A stretch of 57,750 nt of DNA from Candidatus Bathyarchaeota archaeon (GTDB lineage: Archaea > Thermoproteota > Bathyarchaeia > TCS64). Below, one piece after another: positions 43,041 through 51,184 of this stretch (its first letter is position 1; each line of letters starts with the position of its first letter). The stretch lies in the NCBI GenBank assembly GCA_017883585.1, contig JADGNG010000081.1, positions 1 to 57,750 on the forward strand. The letters run 5' to 3'. The translations under genes and the position numbers were made by a program. The notes beneath the pieces were generated by a model. That model was not told the origin of the DNA. It did not search any database and saw only the letters and a program-made list of their open reading frames with translations.

Positions 43041-44195
43041 ATGAAAGTCATGATCATGGGCATGGACGGCTACCTTGGGTGGCCTCTCGCCATGCACCTC
43101 AGCGCCAGGGGTCACAACGTCACAGGCATCGATAACTTCAGCAGGAGGAGAAACGTCGAGGAGCTCAAGTCTCATTCAGCGACGCCGATCAAGTCGATGT
43201 CAGATAGACTCAAGGCATACCAGAGGAAAACAGGGAAGAAGCTCGACTTCTATGAGGGGGACCTTACAAAGACAGACTTCACCGACAAAATCATCGCAGA
43301 GGAGAAACCTGACTGCATAGTCCACCTAGGCGAGATACCCAGCGCACCCTTCAGCATGATAGACGTCGAGCACTGCAACTACACCCAGACTAACAACATC
43401 GTGGGGACCAATAACATCCTATTCGCAATTAAGAAGCATGCCCCGAAGTGCCACCTTCTCAAGCTTGGCACAATGGGGGAGTACGGGACCCCGAACATCG
43501 ACATCCCAGAGGGCTTCTTCGAGATCGAGTACAGGGGAAGAAAGGACACACTACCCTTCCCCAGGCAGCCGGGGAGCTGGTACCACCTGAGCAAGGTCCA
43601 CGACAGCCACAACATCATGTTCGCCTGCAAGATCTGGGGACTCGCAAGCACCGACATCATGCAGGGCGTCGTCCACGGCATAGTCACCGATGAGATGACG
43701 AGCGACGACCTCCTCACCCGATTCGACTTCGACGAGGCATGGGGCACCGCTCTGAATAGGTTCTGCGCACAGGCGGTCATCGGCAACGAGCTCACCCCTT
43801 ACGGAAAGGGCGGACAGACACGCGGTTACATCGCCCTACGCGACAGCGTCCAGTGCATGACCCTCGCAGCGGAGAACCCGCCGAAGGACGGAGAGTACCG
43901 CGTCCTGAACCAGTTCGACGAGACATACTCCGTTAACGATCTCGCAAAGCACGTTGTGAAGGTCTCGGGGGAGTTTGGAATCGATGCGAAGATCTGGAGC
44001 ATTGAGAACCCTAGACTAGAGAAGGAGGAGCATTACTATCATCCCGACCGCGAGAAACTCCCTGCCCTCGGCTTCAAGCCGACGAACGACCTCGATGCCG
44101 AACTGAGGCTGACGATTCCAAAGCTGATGAAGTACAGGAGCAGGATTGAGGAGAAGAAAGAGGCGATCATGCCCAAGATTAAGTGGAGGGGCTAG
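43041..44195 (+). CDS. agl3: UDP-sulfoquinovose synthase (Agl3/SQD1 family)
   Basis: 384-residue SDR enzyme converting UDP-glucose and sulfite to UDP-sulfoquinovose. Rossmann loop MGMDGYLGWPLAMHL at the start, IDNFSRRRNVEEL next, the SQD1-specific LGEIPSAPFSMID, the TMGEYG catalytic Thr region and YHLSK (Tyr/Lys). Agl3 is needed for sulfated S-layer glycans in Sulfolobus. The product here most likely feeds N-glycans or glycolipids. ATG 43041 lies about 48 bases below a TTTAAAAC box. Confidence 0.93.
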   Translation: MKVMIMGMDGYLGWPLAMHLSARGHNVTGIDNFSRRRNVEELKSHSATPIKSMSDRLKAYQRKTGKKLDFYEGDLTKTDFTDKIIAEEKPDCIVHLGEIPSAPFSMIDVEHCNYTQTNNIVGTNNILFAIKKHAPKCHLLKLGTMGEYGTPNIDIPEGFFEIEYRGRKDTLPFPRQPGSWYHLSKVHDSHNIMFACKIWGLASTDIMQGVVHGIVTDEMTSDDLLTRFDFDEAWGTALNRFCAQAVIGNELTPYGKGGQTRGYIALRDSVQCMTLAAENPPKDGEYRVLNQFDETYSVNDLAKHVVKVSGEFGIDAKIWSIENPRLEKEEHYYHPDREKLPALGFKPTNDLDAELRLTIPKLMKYRSRIEEKKEAIMPKIKWRG

Positions 44196-44286
44196 CCCCA
44201 TCTTTCACAACGCGTTACCCTTTGGCTAGCTGTTGAGCCTTCAGTGGATCGCCTTTTTACTTTAACTATATATCTAGTCCATCTAT

Positions 44287-44951
44287 ATGGACAGAGCCAT
44301 GGAGGGTGGAGTCGCAAGAGTCAGGCGTCTCCGCCTGGCTGGCATGGCCCTGATAGCCCTGTTAGTGTCCCTAAATGTTGCAGTTAACGTTGGGCTCACA
44401 TATGGATTCGATGTGGGATTGTTCAGGGCGGTGAACTCCTGGTCCACGTCATATCTAGTGGACGATGTGATGATCGTTTTCACTCTCTATGGGAGAGAAG
44501 TTATCTGGGGTGGAGTTATGATTGCTCTCTTCTTCCTCGGGGGAAGGCGGGGGAAAGAAGCCGCTATAACCATGGGCTTCGTGTTCCTTATCCTCATTAG
44601 CGTGGTGTCCGGGTGGAAAGCGCTTGAAATGAGACCCGTCCCTACAACGTCCTCGACGGGGTTCGCTTACTGATCGGGAAGAAATCAGACTACGCCTTTC
44701 TCTCTGGCCACACAACGATAGTGTCCGGAGGAGTCGTGATCGCATGGTTATACTTTAGGAAGCGTTATGCAATTATACTGACAGTCGAGGCCTCTCTCGT
44801 CGCGTTCTCCCGAATCTACACCGGGGTACATTTCCCAACTTATGTCGCCGGCGGAGCCCTGCTTGGCGCTGGATACGCAATCATAATCGGTTCGTACCCG
44901 AAACTCACCGAATGGATCTACAAGAAGCTCCCGGCTCGGCTAAAGGCTTGA
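44287..44951 (+). pseudogene. PAP2-family lipid phosphatase split by a one-base frameshift
   Basis: The first frame (44287-44673, 128 codons) gives the leading helices and WKALEMRP; the second frame continues RPYNVLDGVRLL, then SDYAFLSGHTT (phosphatase SGH motif), then SRIYTGVHFPTYVAGG (third motif, SRxYxGxHxPxDVxxG). One extra C in the CCC run at 44635-44637 would restore WKALEMRPRPYNVL and join the motifs K-x6-RP, SGHT and SR-H. So the gene is intact apart from one base. It may be a recent pseudogene or an assembly error. Substrate would be a prenyl or lipid phosphate. A TATA-like AACTATATAT lies 14-23 bases before ATG 44287. Confidence 0.8.
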
Positions 44952-44955
44952 CGCT

Positions 44956-45429
44956 TCACTGCCTGCTTAGGTAGATCAATATAGCGGAAGCAAGCGTCGT
45001 GAATATGTCGGGGAGGAAGTTGAACACGCTGAGTATGTTCACCTCCTGGAACCCATTCAACCATATGAGTATAGGGTTGCTCGTCACGGAGTAGAGCAGC
45101 AGCGTTGTTGAGAAAAGAAGGAGACAGAGGCTGAAGTTAGACTTCGTCTCCCGGTAGATGCCGACGTATATCGCGATTAGGTAGAGGAGGAGGCCCGTGT
45201 TAATGAGGGCGAGCACGGTGCGCCCCTTAATGTAGAAGACGAGTAGGTTACTGATCTCCTCGAGCTGTTGTGGGGTGAGGCGCTCGAGGAAGGGGCGGCC
45301 GGGGTTGCTGAAGACGGAGTTGAGCGTGTTCAATGGGCCGATTAATACAATTATGATCACGACTAGCAGACCCACTATCGTTATTGATGCCCACGGCGTC
45401 TTCTGCATCTTCTTCTCATTTTCTTCCAT
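44956..45429 (-). CDS. Four-helix membrane protein, partner of the HTH gene, function unknown
   Basis: 157 residues, helices at about 14-34, 65-85, 95-115 and 130-152. No recognised family; topology resembles small membrane partners found next to ArsR-type regulators in archaea. Start ATG 45429 overlaps the end of the winged-helix gene by 14 bases, so the two are translationally coupled. It could be the sensor that holds the regulator at the membrane, which is inference. Confidence 0.65.
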   Translation of the reverse strand: MEENEKKMQKTPWASITIVGLLVVIIIVLIGPLNTLNSVFSNPGRPFLERLTPQQLEEISNLLVFYIKGRTVLALINTGLLLYLIAIYVGIYRETKSNFSLCLLLFSTTLLLYSVTSNPILIWLNGFQEVNILSVFNFLPDIFTTLASAILIYLSRQ

Positions 45430-45739
45430 CGTTTTTCAACCTTTTCGCAATTTTATCCCAAATCTCTTCAAAATCTTCGAAGTTCATCTCGAGGTCCTGA
45501 CTGATGAAGTAGACCTTGCCGTAGTGCTCCCCCACGGCGACGATGAGATGGTTCTTCTCGAGCACGTCGAGGTGGTGGCGGACGGTCCGGTAATCTACGC
45601 CTAGAAGGTTGCAGAGCTGGTTGGCGTTGAGCGGTTCATCCTTTATGGCCTCGATTATCTTCCCCCTGTTGACTCCCCCGCGGGACCCCCCGATCAGCCA
45701 TAGTAGGAGCTGTTTAAAGGAGCGTCTTGAGAGGGCCAT
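45416..45739 (-). CDS. ArsR-type winged helix-turn-helix regulator
   Basis: 107 residues. Helix-turn-helix reads LNANQLCNLLGVDYRTVRHHLDVL followed by the wing LIVAVGEHYGKVYF, the standard ArsR/HTH_20 layout. No Cys metal site. The transcript start is implied by a TTTAAAG box at about 45784-45790, leaving a short leader. Coupled to the membrane protein that follows. Confidence 0.88.
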   Translation of the reverse strand: MALSRRSFKQLLLWLIGGSRGGVNRGKIIEAIKDEPLNANQLCNLLGVDYRTVRHHLDVLEKNHLIVAVGEHYGKVYFISQDLEMNFEDFEEIWDKIAKRLKNDGRK

Positions 45740-45897
45740 CGGCTGATCCCCGTCGGGTTAGAGTACAGTTTGCCGAACCCCCCTTTAAATGATGCATGCC
45801 CGGAAATCTGAGGAAATTATGGTATAATCCTGAAAAATCGTTTATGAATAGCTACGCTATTTGAACAGTTGTAATAGTCTGAACACGGTGAAGTTTG

Positions 45898-47238
45898 ATG
45901 ACTGAGGATAATCGTGAGGAGTCTCAGACGGGGACTTCTCCTGAGCAGCCAACCGAAACTACGGCACCCGATGCGACGCAGCCCGAGCCCAAGCCGGAGC
46001 CAGTTCCCGCACAAGAGACGAAGGTCGAACAACAGCCACACCGAAGGGGCAGCAATAACGCCCAACTCGGTGGAGTTGTGATCCTCCTCGTCCTGAGTGT
46101 TGGATTCTCTGGGTACATCTACTTCGACAGCAGCCGCAGAATAGGAGACCTCATCAACCAAGTATCTTCGTTGACATCGTCGGTTCAGGGTCTTAGCACG
46201 AGCCTCTCCAGCTCAAACTCGCAGATCACCCAGCTTAGCCAAGCTGTTAACTCACTCTCCCAGGGTGGTGGCGGTTCGACCAATGGAGGCACTAGCGATG
46301 TCTCGGCACTGTATAACGGCATGAAGGACAGCGTAGTTCTGATAAAATCAACCATTCCCCTTGGGACAGCGACTGGTAGCGGCTTCGTCTACGACACCGA
46401 GGGGAGGATCGTCACAAACAACCACGTGATTGACGGGGCGAACAGTATCACTGTCACCTTCATAAACGGGACCATCGTTCCCGCGTCGGTGGTTGGTGCT
46501 GACCCTTACTCCGACATAGCGGTGATCCAGGTCTCGGCTCCCGCAGCTCTCCTCAAGCCGCTGAGGCTGGGTGACTCTTCCGCACTGAAGGTTGGGCAGG
46601 AGGTGCTCGCCATAGGGAACCCGTATGGACTGGCGGATACGCTGACAACAGGGATCATCAGCGCTACTGGGCGTGAGATGGACTCCGCTAGCGGCTACCC
46701 AATCGTAGACGTGATCCAGACCGACGCGGCCATCAACCCCGGTAACAGCGGTGGCCCACTCCTCAACTTGAACGGGGAGGTGGTTGGGATCAACACCGCC
46801 ATTCCCTCACAGACATCTTCCGGAATAGGGTTTGCGGTCCCCAGCAACACGATTGCTAGGGAGATTGAGAGCCTCATCTCCACCGGGAAGTACGACCAGG
46901 TCTACATAGGCATTCAAGGTACAGATGTGACTCCCGGAATTATTATCGCGATGAATCTTCCAGCGGGGATCCATGGCACACTCCTGACGACGGTCTCAGG
47001 CCCAGCAGCGGCCGCCGGCCTTAGGGGAGGGACGAGTTACCAGATAGTCGACGGAGTCTACACGACGATCGGCGGAGACGTGATAACGAAGGCAGACGGT
47101 CAGGTAATGAAGGGCCTTTATGACCTCATCCTCTATATGCAGAGAAACAAGAGGCCAGGCGACGAGGTCGCCCTGACGATAATCAGGGGCAGCACCCAAA
47201 TGTTTGTGACCGTGACGCTCGGTGTAAGGACTGGCTAA
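45898..47238 (+). CDS. Membrane-anchored HtrA/DegP-type serine protease, paralogue 2
   Basis: 446 residues. An acidic Pro/Glu/Thr-rich N-terminus (1-50) precedes one helix (57-77), a Ser/Gln stalk, the protease domain and a PDZ domain. Triad: His176 in TNNHVI, Asp206 in YSDIAV, Ser284 in GNSGGP. Very close to the paralogue at 7185, mainly differing in the cytoplasmic head. ATG 45898 with GGTGA upstream. The tail overlaps the stop of the convergent dehydrogenase gene by four bases. Confidence 0.92.
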   Translation: MTEDNREESQTGTSPEQPTETTAPDATQPEPKPEPVPAQETKVEQQPHRRGSNNAQLGGVVILLVLSVGFSGYIYFDSSRRIGDLINQVSSLTSSVQGLSTSLSSSNSQITQLSQAVNSLSQGGGGSTNGGTSDVSALYNGMKDSVVLIKSTIPLGTATGSGFVYDTEGRIVTNNHVIDGANSITVTFINGTIVPASVVGADPYSDIAVIQVSAPAALLKPLRLGDSSALKVGQEVLAIGNPYGLADTLTTGIISATGREMDSASGYPIVDVIQTDAAINPGNSGGPLLNLNGEVVGINTAIPSQTSSGIGFAVPSNTIAREIESLISTGKYDQVYIGIQGTDVTPGIIIAMNLPAGIHGTLLTTVSGPAAAAGLRGGTSYQIVDGVYTTIGGDVITKADGQVMKGLYDLILYMQRNKRPGDEVALTIIRGSTQMFVTVTLGVRTG

Positions 47239-48599
47239 CCGCTTTTCTTCACGGGTAGACCGATACCCCTGAAACTGAACCCTTTCGATAGGCACTCTTC
47301 CGGATTGAAGACGTTTCTCCCGTCGACGATGATGGGTGTCCTCATCTTGGCCTTGAGTACGCCGGGCTTCAGCGCATGGTACTCCTTGTGACGGGTGACG
47401 ATTATTAGGCAGTCGCTGCCTTCGATGGCCCTATCGAGGTCGTTTGTGATGTGCATGTCCTCGAACTCCTTTACGTAGGGATCGTGGACTATGATCTCAG
47501 CGCAGTTGCCCAAGAGTGCCTTGTAGAGGGGTTCTGCGGGTGTGTTTCGAGTATCGTCGCTGTTCTCGAGGAAAGCGACTCCGAGGATGGTGATCCGGGC
47601 GTCGCTCAGCTTCATGCCCTTCTCCGCGAGTGCCTCCGCGGTTAACTGCTTCATATGTTGAGGCATCGAGTCGTTGAGGTATCTGCTCCCCGTGATTATC
47701 TCGGGGTCGAAACTGAAGGAGCCATACGTGTCTAGGCCGTACTTGAGTAGCCAACTGTCCTTGGGGAGGCAGTGACCTCCTACGCCAGCGCCGGGTACGT
47801 GCATATTACGATAGGGGTTCGCGGAGGGGTTGGAGAGGTCGTTGGGTAGGCTGTTTACGAATCCACGGACGTCGTGGACGTTGACCCCAAGGCTCTCGCA
47901 GATTAGCGCAATCTCGTTTGCGAAGGCTATATTCACATCGCGATAAGCGTTCTCTGTAACCTTCGCGACCTCAGCGGTGAGTGCGTCGGTGGGGTGGATC
48001 TTAGCCTTTACGATGTGTTTGTAGAGCTCGATGCCGCGGTGCGTGGACTCGGCATCGACTCCACCGACTATCCGGTCATACATAGTGAGGTTGTGAATCA
48101 GTCTACCAACCATGACACGCTCGTAGCTGAAGAGTAGGCTGAAGTCCTTGCCCGCTTTCATGCCGCTATGCTTCTCCAATATGGGCTTAGCGATGTAGTT
48201 CGTCGTCCCGGGGGCGACGGTGGACTCTAGGCAGATGAGCACCCCCTTTCGCATATTGTCGCCTATGTCGGCTAAGACTTGCTTTAGGGACTCGTACTGG
48301 GGGATGTGGTTCTCATCAACGGGGGTTTGAACGGCAATGATGATAGCGTCGGCGTCACGGTATTCGGCTACTTCATCCGTAACGTGGAAGGTGCCCTTGT
48401 CGTGAACACGCTTGATTAGCTCGGATAGCCCCGGCTCCTCGGCCTCTATCACGGTCTTACCCTGGTTGAGGGCGTCTATCTTCCACGCCGATCTAGCGGA
48501 TCGACGCTGCATACCGGTAACCTTGAAGCTGGGTACATCGGCGAAGAGCGCGGCCACGGGGGTCCCGACGTAGCCCATCCCGACTACGACGAGTTTCAT
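47235..48599 (-). CDS. UDP-sugar (UDP-ManNAc/UDP-GlcNAc-type) dehydrogenase
   Basis: 454 residues from ATG 48599; a longer open frame upstream is not family-like. Oxidises a UDP-hexose or UDP-HexNAc to the uronate with two NAD. Rossmann loop VGMGYVGTPVA, VQTPVDEN, ESTVAPGTT, and the catalytic Cys in GGHCLPKDSWLL are visible. The C-terminal domain has AFLENSDDTRNTPAEP. In the WecC/WbpA class by motif. Pairs with Agl3 in supplying acidic sugars for surface glycans. Confidence 0.9.
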   Translation of the reverse strand: MKLVVVGMGYVGTPVAALFADVPSFKVTGMQRRSARSAWKIDALNQGKTVIEAEEPGLSELIKRVHDKGTFHVTDEVAEYRDADAIIIAVQTPVDENHIPQYESLKQVLADIGDNMRKGVLICLESTVAPGTTNYIAKPILEKHSGMKAGKDFSLLFSYERVMVGRLIHNLTMYDRIVGGVDAESTHRGIELYKHIVKAKIHPTDALTAEVAKVTENAYRDVNIAFANEIALICESLGVNVHDVRGFVNSLPNDLSNPSANPYRNMHVPGAGVGGHCLPKDSWLLKYGLDTYGSFSFDPEIITGSRYLNDSMPQHMKQLTAEALAEKGMKLSDARITILGVAFLENSDDTRNTPAEPLYKALLGNCAEIIVHDPYVKEFEDMHITNDLDRAIEGSDCLIIVTRHKEYHALKPGVLKAKMRTPIIVDGRNVFNPEECLSKGFSFRGIGLPVKKSG

Positions 48600-48869
48600 A
48601 TGTTGGCTTACATTGGCTGGTGGATAAATCGTTTTGTACTCTTGTCGATGGTTTCTGAAGGATTCTATTTCTTGGCGAGGATTGCAAGGACGGCCGCGCG
48701 CGCTGCGTGACCAGACGGGACTGTTCTCACATTTGATAATTAGGGGTTTACTAGCCATCTTACCCAACTAGTCCTTGAACGGGGGCAACTTCGTTGCGCA
48801 CATGATGGTTAGCATACTTGAAAAATGGCGATTTTCAGTATATACAGATCCAGTATTTTTGGCTAGAAG
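48600..48869. other. Gene-free interval upstream of the UDP-sugar dehydrogenase
   Basis: About 270 bases. A reverse-strand frame from 48767 reads a short N-terminus (MASKPLIIKC) that fails to continue in a family I know; another frame reads SGHAARAAVLAILAKK before a stop. I treat these as decay products or chance. It borders the hycI relic at 48870. Confidence 0.35.
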
Positions 48870-49353
48870 TTATTGGAATGATTCATTTATCTCCTCGGCA
48901 ATCCTTTTTGCCGCCTTTCCCAAGCGTCGTGATGGTTCACTCATCTCCGTCCAAGGTTCAACGACTAGCAGTCTGGTCTGGACGTTCAGAAATGTTGAAA
49001 GTCAGTGGTCGAAGGTGGTTAACGGGGACTCGTGTAGGTTAGTTGTTTTGTGCTCCTCTAAAGTGAGCAGGTGTGTCTCACCTGGTACATACCCAGAAAG
49101 GGTCGCATGTATGTAAAGTAAGTGAGTCGGGTTGAAGTGGCGTATCTGCTCCGTGTAGTTCTCGGGTCGATCCTCAGCCCTAATCACTAACATTTCGGTG
49201 GCTCTTTTTCGCTAACTCCTCAGTGATGAGGAGCCCAGTGGATTCGTCCCCTCGGACAGTCCTCCCGACACCAACTATGATTAGCCTTGACTCGGAGTTG
49301 GCTCCCCAGAACTCCCAAAGCTCCTCACTAAGATTACTATTCAGATCGGTCAT
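48870..49353 (-). pseudogene. Decayed hydrogenase maturation protease (HycI-like) gene
   Basis: Not seen in any single frame. From ATG 49353 the reverse strand reads VGVGRTVRGDESTG (the HycI acidic-ligand motif) and LLITEELAKKSH, then shifts frame near 49205 into VIRAEDRPENYTEQIRHF and PTHLLYIHATL, compared with PESYTGVIRDFAPTHVLLIDAA in the intact protease at 26032. A TGA interrupts at 49002, after which LSTFLNVQTRLLVVEPW and AAKRIAEEI continue the family's C-terminus to a stop at 48870. One ligand Asp is replaced by His (YIHA). The frameshift, stop and ligand loss together mark a relic. Confidence 0.75.
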
Positions 49354-49368
49354 GATGATGGATTCATC

Positions 49369-50439
49369 CTACCCAATTTTCTCGATTTCCCAATAATCGG
49401 CGAGCAGATTACTCAATTGGTTTATTACTTCATCCGTCCTCGGGAGGACCGAGGGATCGTGACTTGGAGGAGGTACGTCCTCCTTCTGAGTTTGTGGTAG
49501 CCCGTACTCGCCCGAGAATAGAGCATAGAGTCCCTTCTCCTCGCGTCCCTGGCTGTACCCCCCGCACAGAAGGTCCACGAAGCCACAGTTCGCTTCCTCG
49601 GCGGCTTTAGCGACCGCCCTACCTATCGACCAGAGGCCCCCGTAGCTCAGTCCGAGTTCAGCTAACTCGTCTTGGTAGTGGGGATCAGCGCCACCGTTTC
49701 TGATGATGACCTGGGGCTTGAATTGCTGAACGATGGGTTTGAAAACGCGTTCGATTACCATTGCCATGCATGCGTCGTCTGCCCTCCTAGGTAGGGGGAC
49801 GTTTATTGTGTAGCCTCTCCCATCCCCCTCCCCGATCTGCTCGGGGAACCCTGTGTTTGGATAGAGGGTCATAGGATCCTGGTGAACAGTTAGATAGAGA
49901 ACTCGAGGGTCAGAGTAGAAGATGTCCATCGTGCCGTTCCCAGCGTGGGCATCGGTGTCGAAAATCATGACCCGCTTCAAACTGTGTCGCTCAGTCATCG
50001 CACGGGCGCATATGGCGACATCGTTAAAGACGCACCACGCCTCCCCGTAGTCTCTCCCAGCATGGTGGAGCCCCCCGCCCACACCCTGAGCGATCGTGTA
50101 TCCTTTCCTCGCGACGGCGTCCCCAGCAGTGAGGGCAGCCCCGACTATCAGCCTAACCGCTTTCACAATAGAGGGGTTAATCGGCGTATCATCTGAGAGA
50201 TAGCCGTGTGCCTCTGCGACCTCATCGACCTTTTTTATGTAATCTAGGGTATGTACGAGGCAAAGGTCATCATTATCCGCGGGCTCGGGGACTATGAGCT
50301 CGATTCCAAGCCTATCAAGCACCCCCTCGGATTCGAGGAGGTGTATATAGCGTGGGAAACGGTCCCCCCTTAGTGAGTACTCCTCACCGAAGTCGTACTC
50401 CGCTATCCCCTCGTGGTAAACGATCGCGTGCTTGTCCAC
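49369..50439 (-). CDS. Histone-deacetylase-family (AcuC/acetylpolyamine amidohydrolase-like) enzyme
   Basis: 356 residues, zinc-dependent amidohydrolase. Core motifs: GGGLHHAGRDYGEAWCVFND (the His-His pair), FDTDAHAGNGTMDIF (Asp and His zinc ligands), YLTVHQDP, NVPLPRRADD and a closing GGYSQG with the active Tyr. All zinc ligands present. Archaeal members deacetylate proteins or polyamines; which one is not clear. ATG 50439. Co-oriented with the hycI relic, 15 bases before it. Confidence 0.9.
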   Translation of the reverse strand: MDKHAIVYHEGIAEYDFGEEYSLRGDRFPRYIHLLESEGVLDRLGIELIVPEPADNDDLCLVHTLDYIKKVDEVAEAHGYLSDDTPINPSIVKAVRLIVGAALTAGDAVARKGYTIAQGVGGGLHHAGRDYGEAWCVFNDVAICARAMTERHSLKRVMIFDTDAHAGNGTMDIFYSDPRVLYLTVHQDPMTLYPNTGFPEQIGEGDGRGYTINVPLPRRADDACMAMVIERVFKPIVQQFKPQVIIRNGGADPHYQDELAELGLSYGGLWSIGRAVAKAAEEANCGFVDLLCGGYSQGREEKGLYALFSGEYGLPQTQKEDVPPPSHDPSVLPRTDEVINQLSNLLADYWEIEKIG

Positions 50440-50531
50440 AACCGACTAAGAATAGCCTTTTTATTATTCCTTTAGCCTTGCCGGTCCTGAGCTGATCCTA
50501 GGTCGCCCGTTTTAATGCTAGACTAATCGTG

Positions 50532-50822
50532 TTATGTAGACGCTCCTGGTGCCTCACAATCAACTCGTAGCGTTTCAGGTCCGTTCGTTTCAGTTGGATG
50601 AGCCAGTCCTTTAACCTGAGGTTCCTTCGAAGCCCTACAGTCACTACAAGTCGGCACCGTCGTATTGCAAGCATCGAGAAGCGAGTTGATGGAGGTATTC
50701 ATCCACCCGGGCTTTGAGCTATTTTCTTCGATGGATTCTCCACAATAGGCACACACCCTGCACTCTTTGCACCCAACCTCGTTCTGGAATAGGCACAGCC
50801 CATTATGGCAGCTTACGACCAT
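50532..50822 (-). CDS. Small Cys-rich protein, function unknown
   Basis: 96 residues from ATG 50822. Ten Cys, several as CxxC-like pairs: CHNGLC, CKECRVCAYCGE, CSDC. Probably a zinc- or iron-binding protein; no family recognised. A TTATATATAAT box at 50853-50863 lies about 30-40 bases upstream, and nothing overlaps on the other strand, so I take it as real. The C-terminal half is low-complexity. Confidence 0.5.
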   Translation of the reverse strand: MVVSCHNGLCLFQNEVGCKECRVCAYCGESIEENSSKPGWMNTSINSLLDACNTTVPTCSDCRASKEPQVKGLAHPTETNGPETLRVDCEAPGAST

Positions 50823-50852
50823 CAAATCCCAGTGCAGAACGTTTCGTAATTA

Positions 50853-50863
50853 ATATTATATAT
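50853..50863 (-). promoter_or_regulatory. TATA-like box of the Cys-rich gene
   Basis: Reverse-strand TTATATATAAT, palindromic, 31-41 bases before ATG 50822. Confidence 0.35.
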
Positions 50864-51184
50864 AATTGTGTTGAAGCTACAAATTGATAAACCATCTTTA
50901 TCTTGATAGTAATCAATTTGGAATAGGAAAACACTGATAATTAACTACTATTTTTTTATTTAGTTAGTAAGAATATGAATTTATATACAGTATAAGTTCA
51001 GGCAGATGATGAGTCGCAATTGGTGATTTTCCCAACTAATTGAATGATTGATCAGCGACGTTTTAATCGTCGCGACATTTTCTCAGATACATCAGTTTTT
51101 AGGCGAATCTATAGCGTGAACATTATATTCCAAGCGATACGCACTTCCCACTATCGCACCCCGAAGAGGGCTAGGTCCAGAAAA
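50864..51184. other. Long AT-rich leader region ahead of the MFS gene
   Basis: About 320 bases. A TTATATAC box near 50981-50988 points to the right, which would give a leader of some 170 bases before ATG 51185. Within it GCGACG (51055-51060) and CGTCGC (51068-51073) form a six-pair stem with a TTTTAAT loop. The frame of the transporter stays open from 51044, but the encoded Arg-rich stretch does not look like a transporter N-terminus. Confidence 0.4.

Noticed and set aside
48600..48767. N-terminal extension of the UDP-sugar dehydrogenase
   Set aside because: The Rossmann start MKLVVVGMGYVG at 48599 is the normal family N-terminus; the added 56 residues are Arg/Pro-rich and not family-like.
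48996..49008. Selenocysteine or pyrrolysine-type readthrough at the TGA in the hycI relic
   Set aside because: The TGA does not replace a conserved Cys, the gene also has a frameshift and a lost ligand, and no insertion element is visible.
48775..49116. Forward ORF of 113 codons
   Set aside because: It overlaps the hycI relic on the other strand, which has clear homology; the forward protein has no recognisable pattern.
51044..51184. 47-residue N-terminal extension of the MFS transporter
   Set aside because: Basic, with a hairpin coding for part of it, and not seen as a typical transporter N-terminus; kept as a leader-region note.
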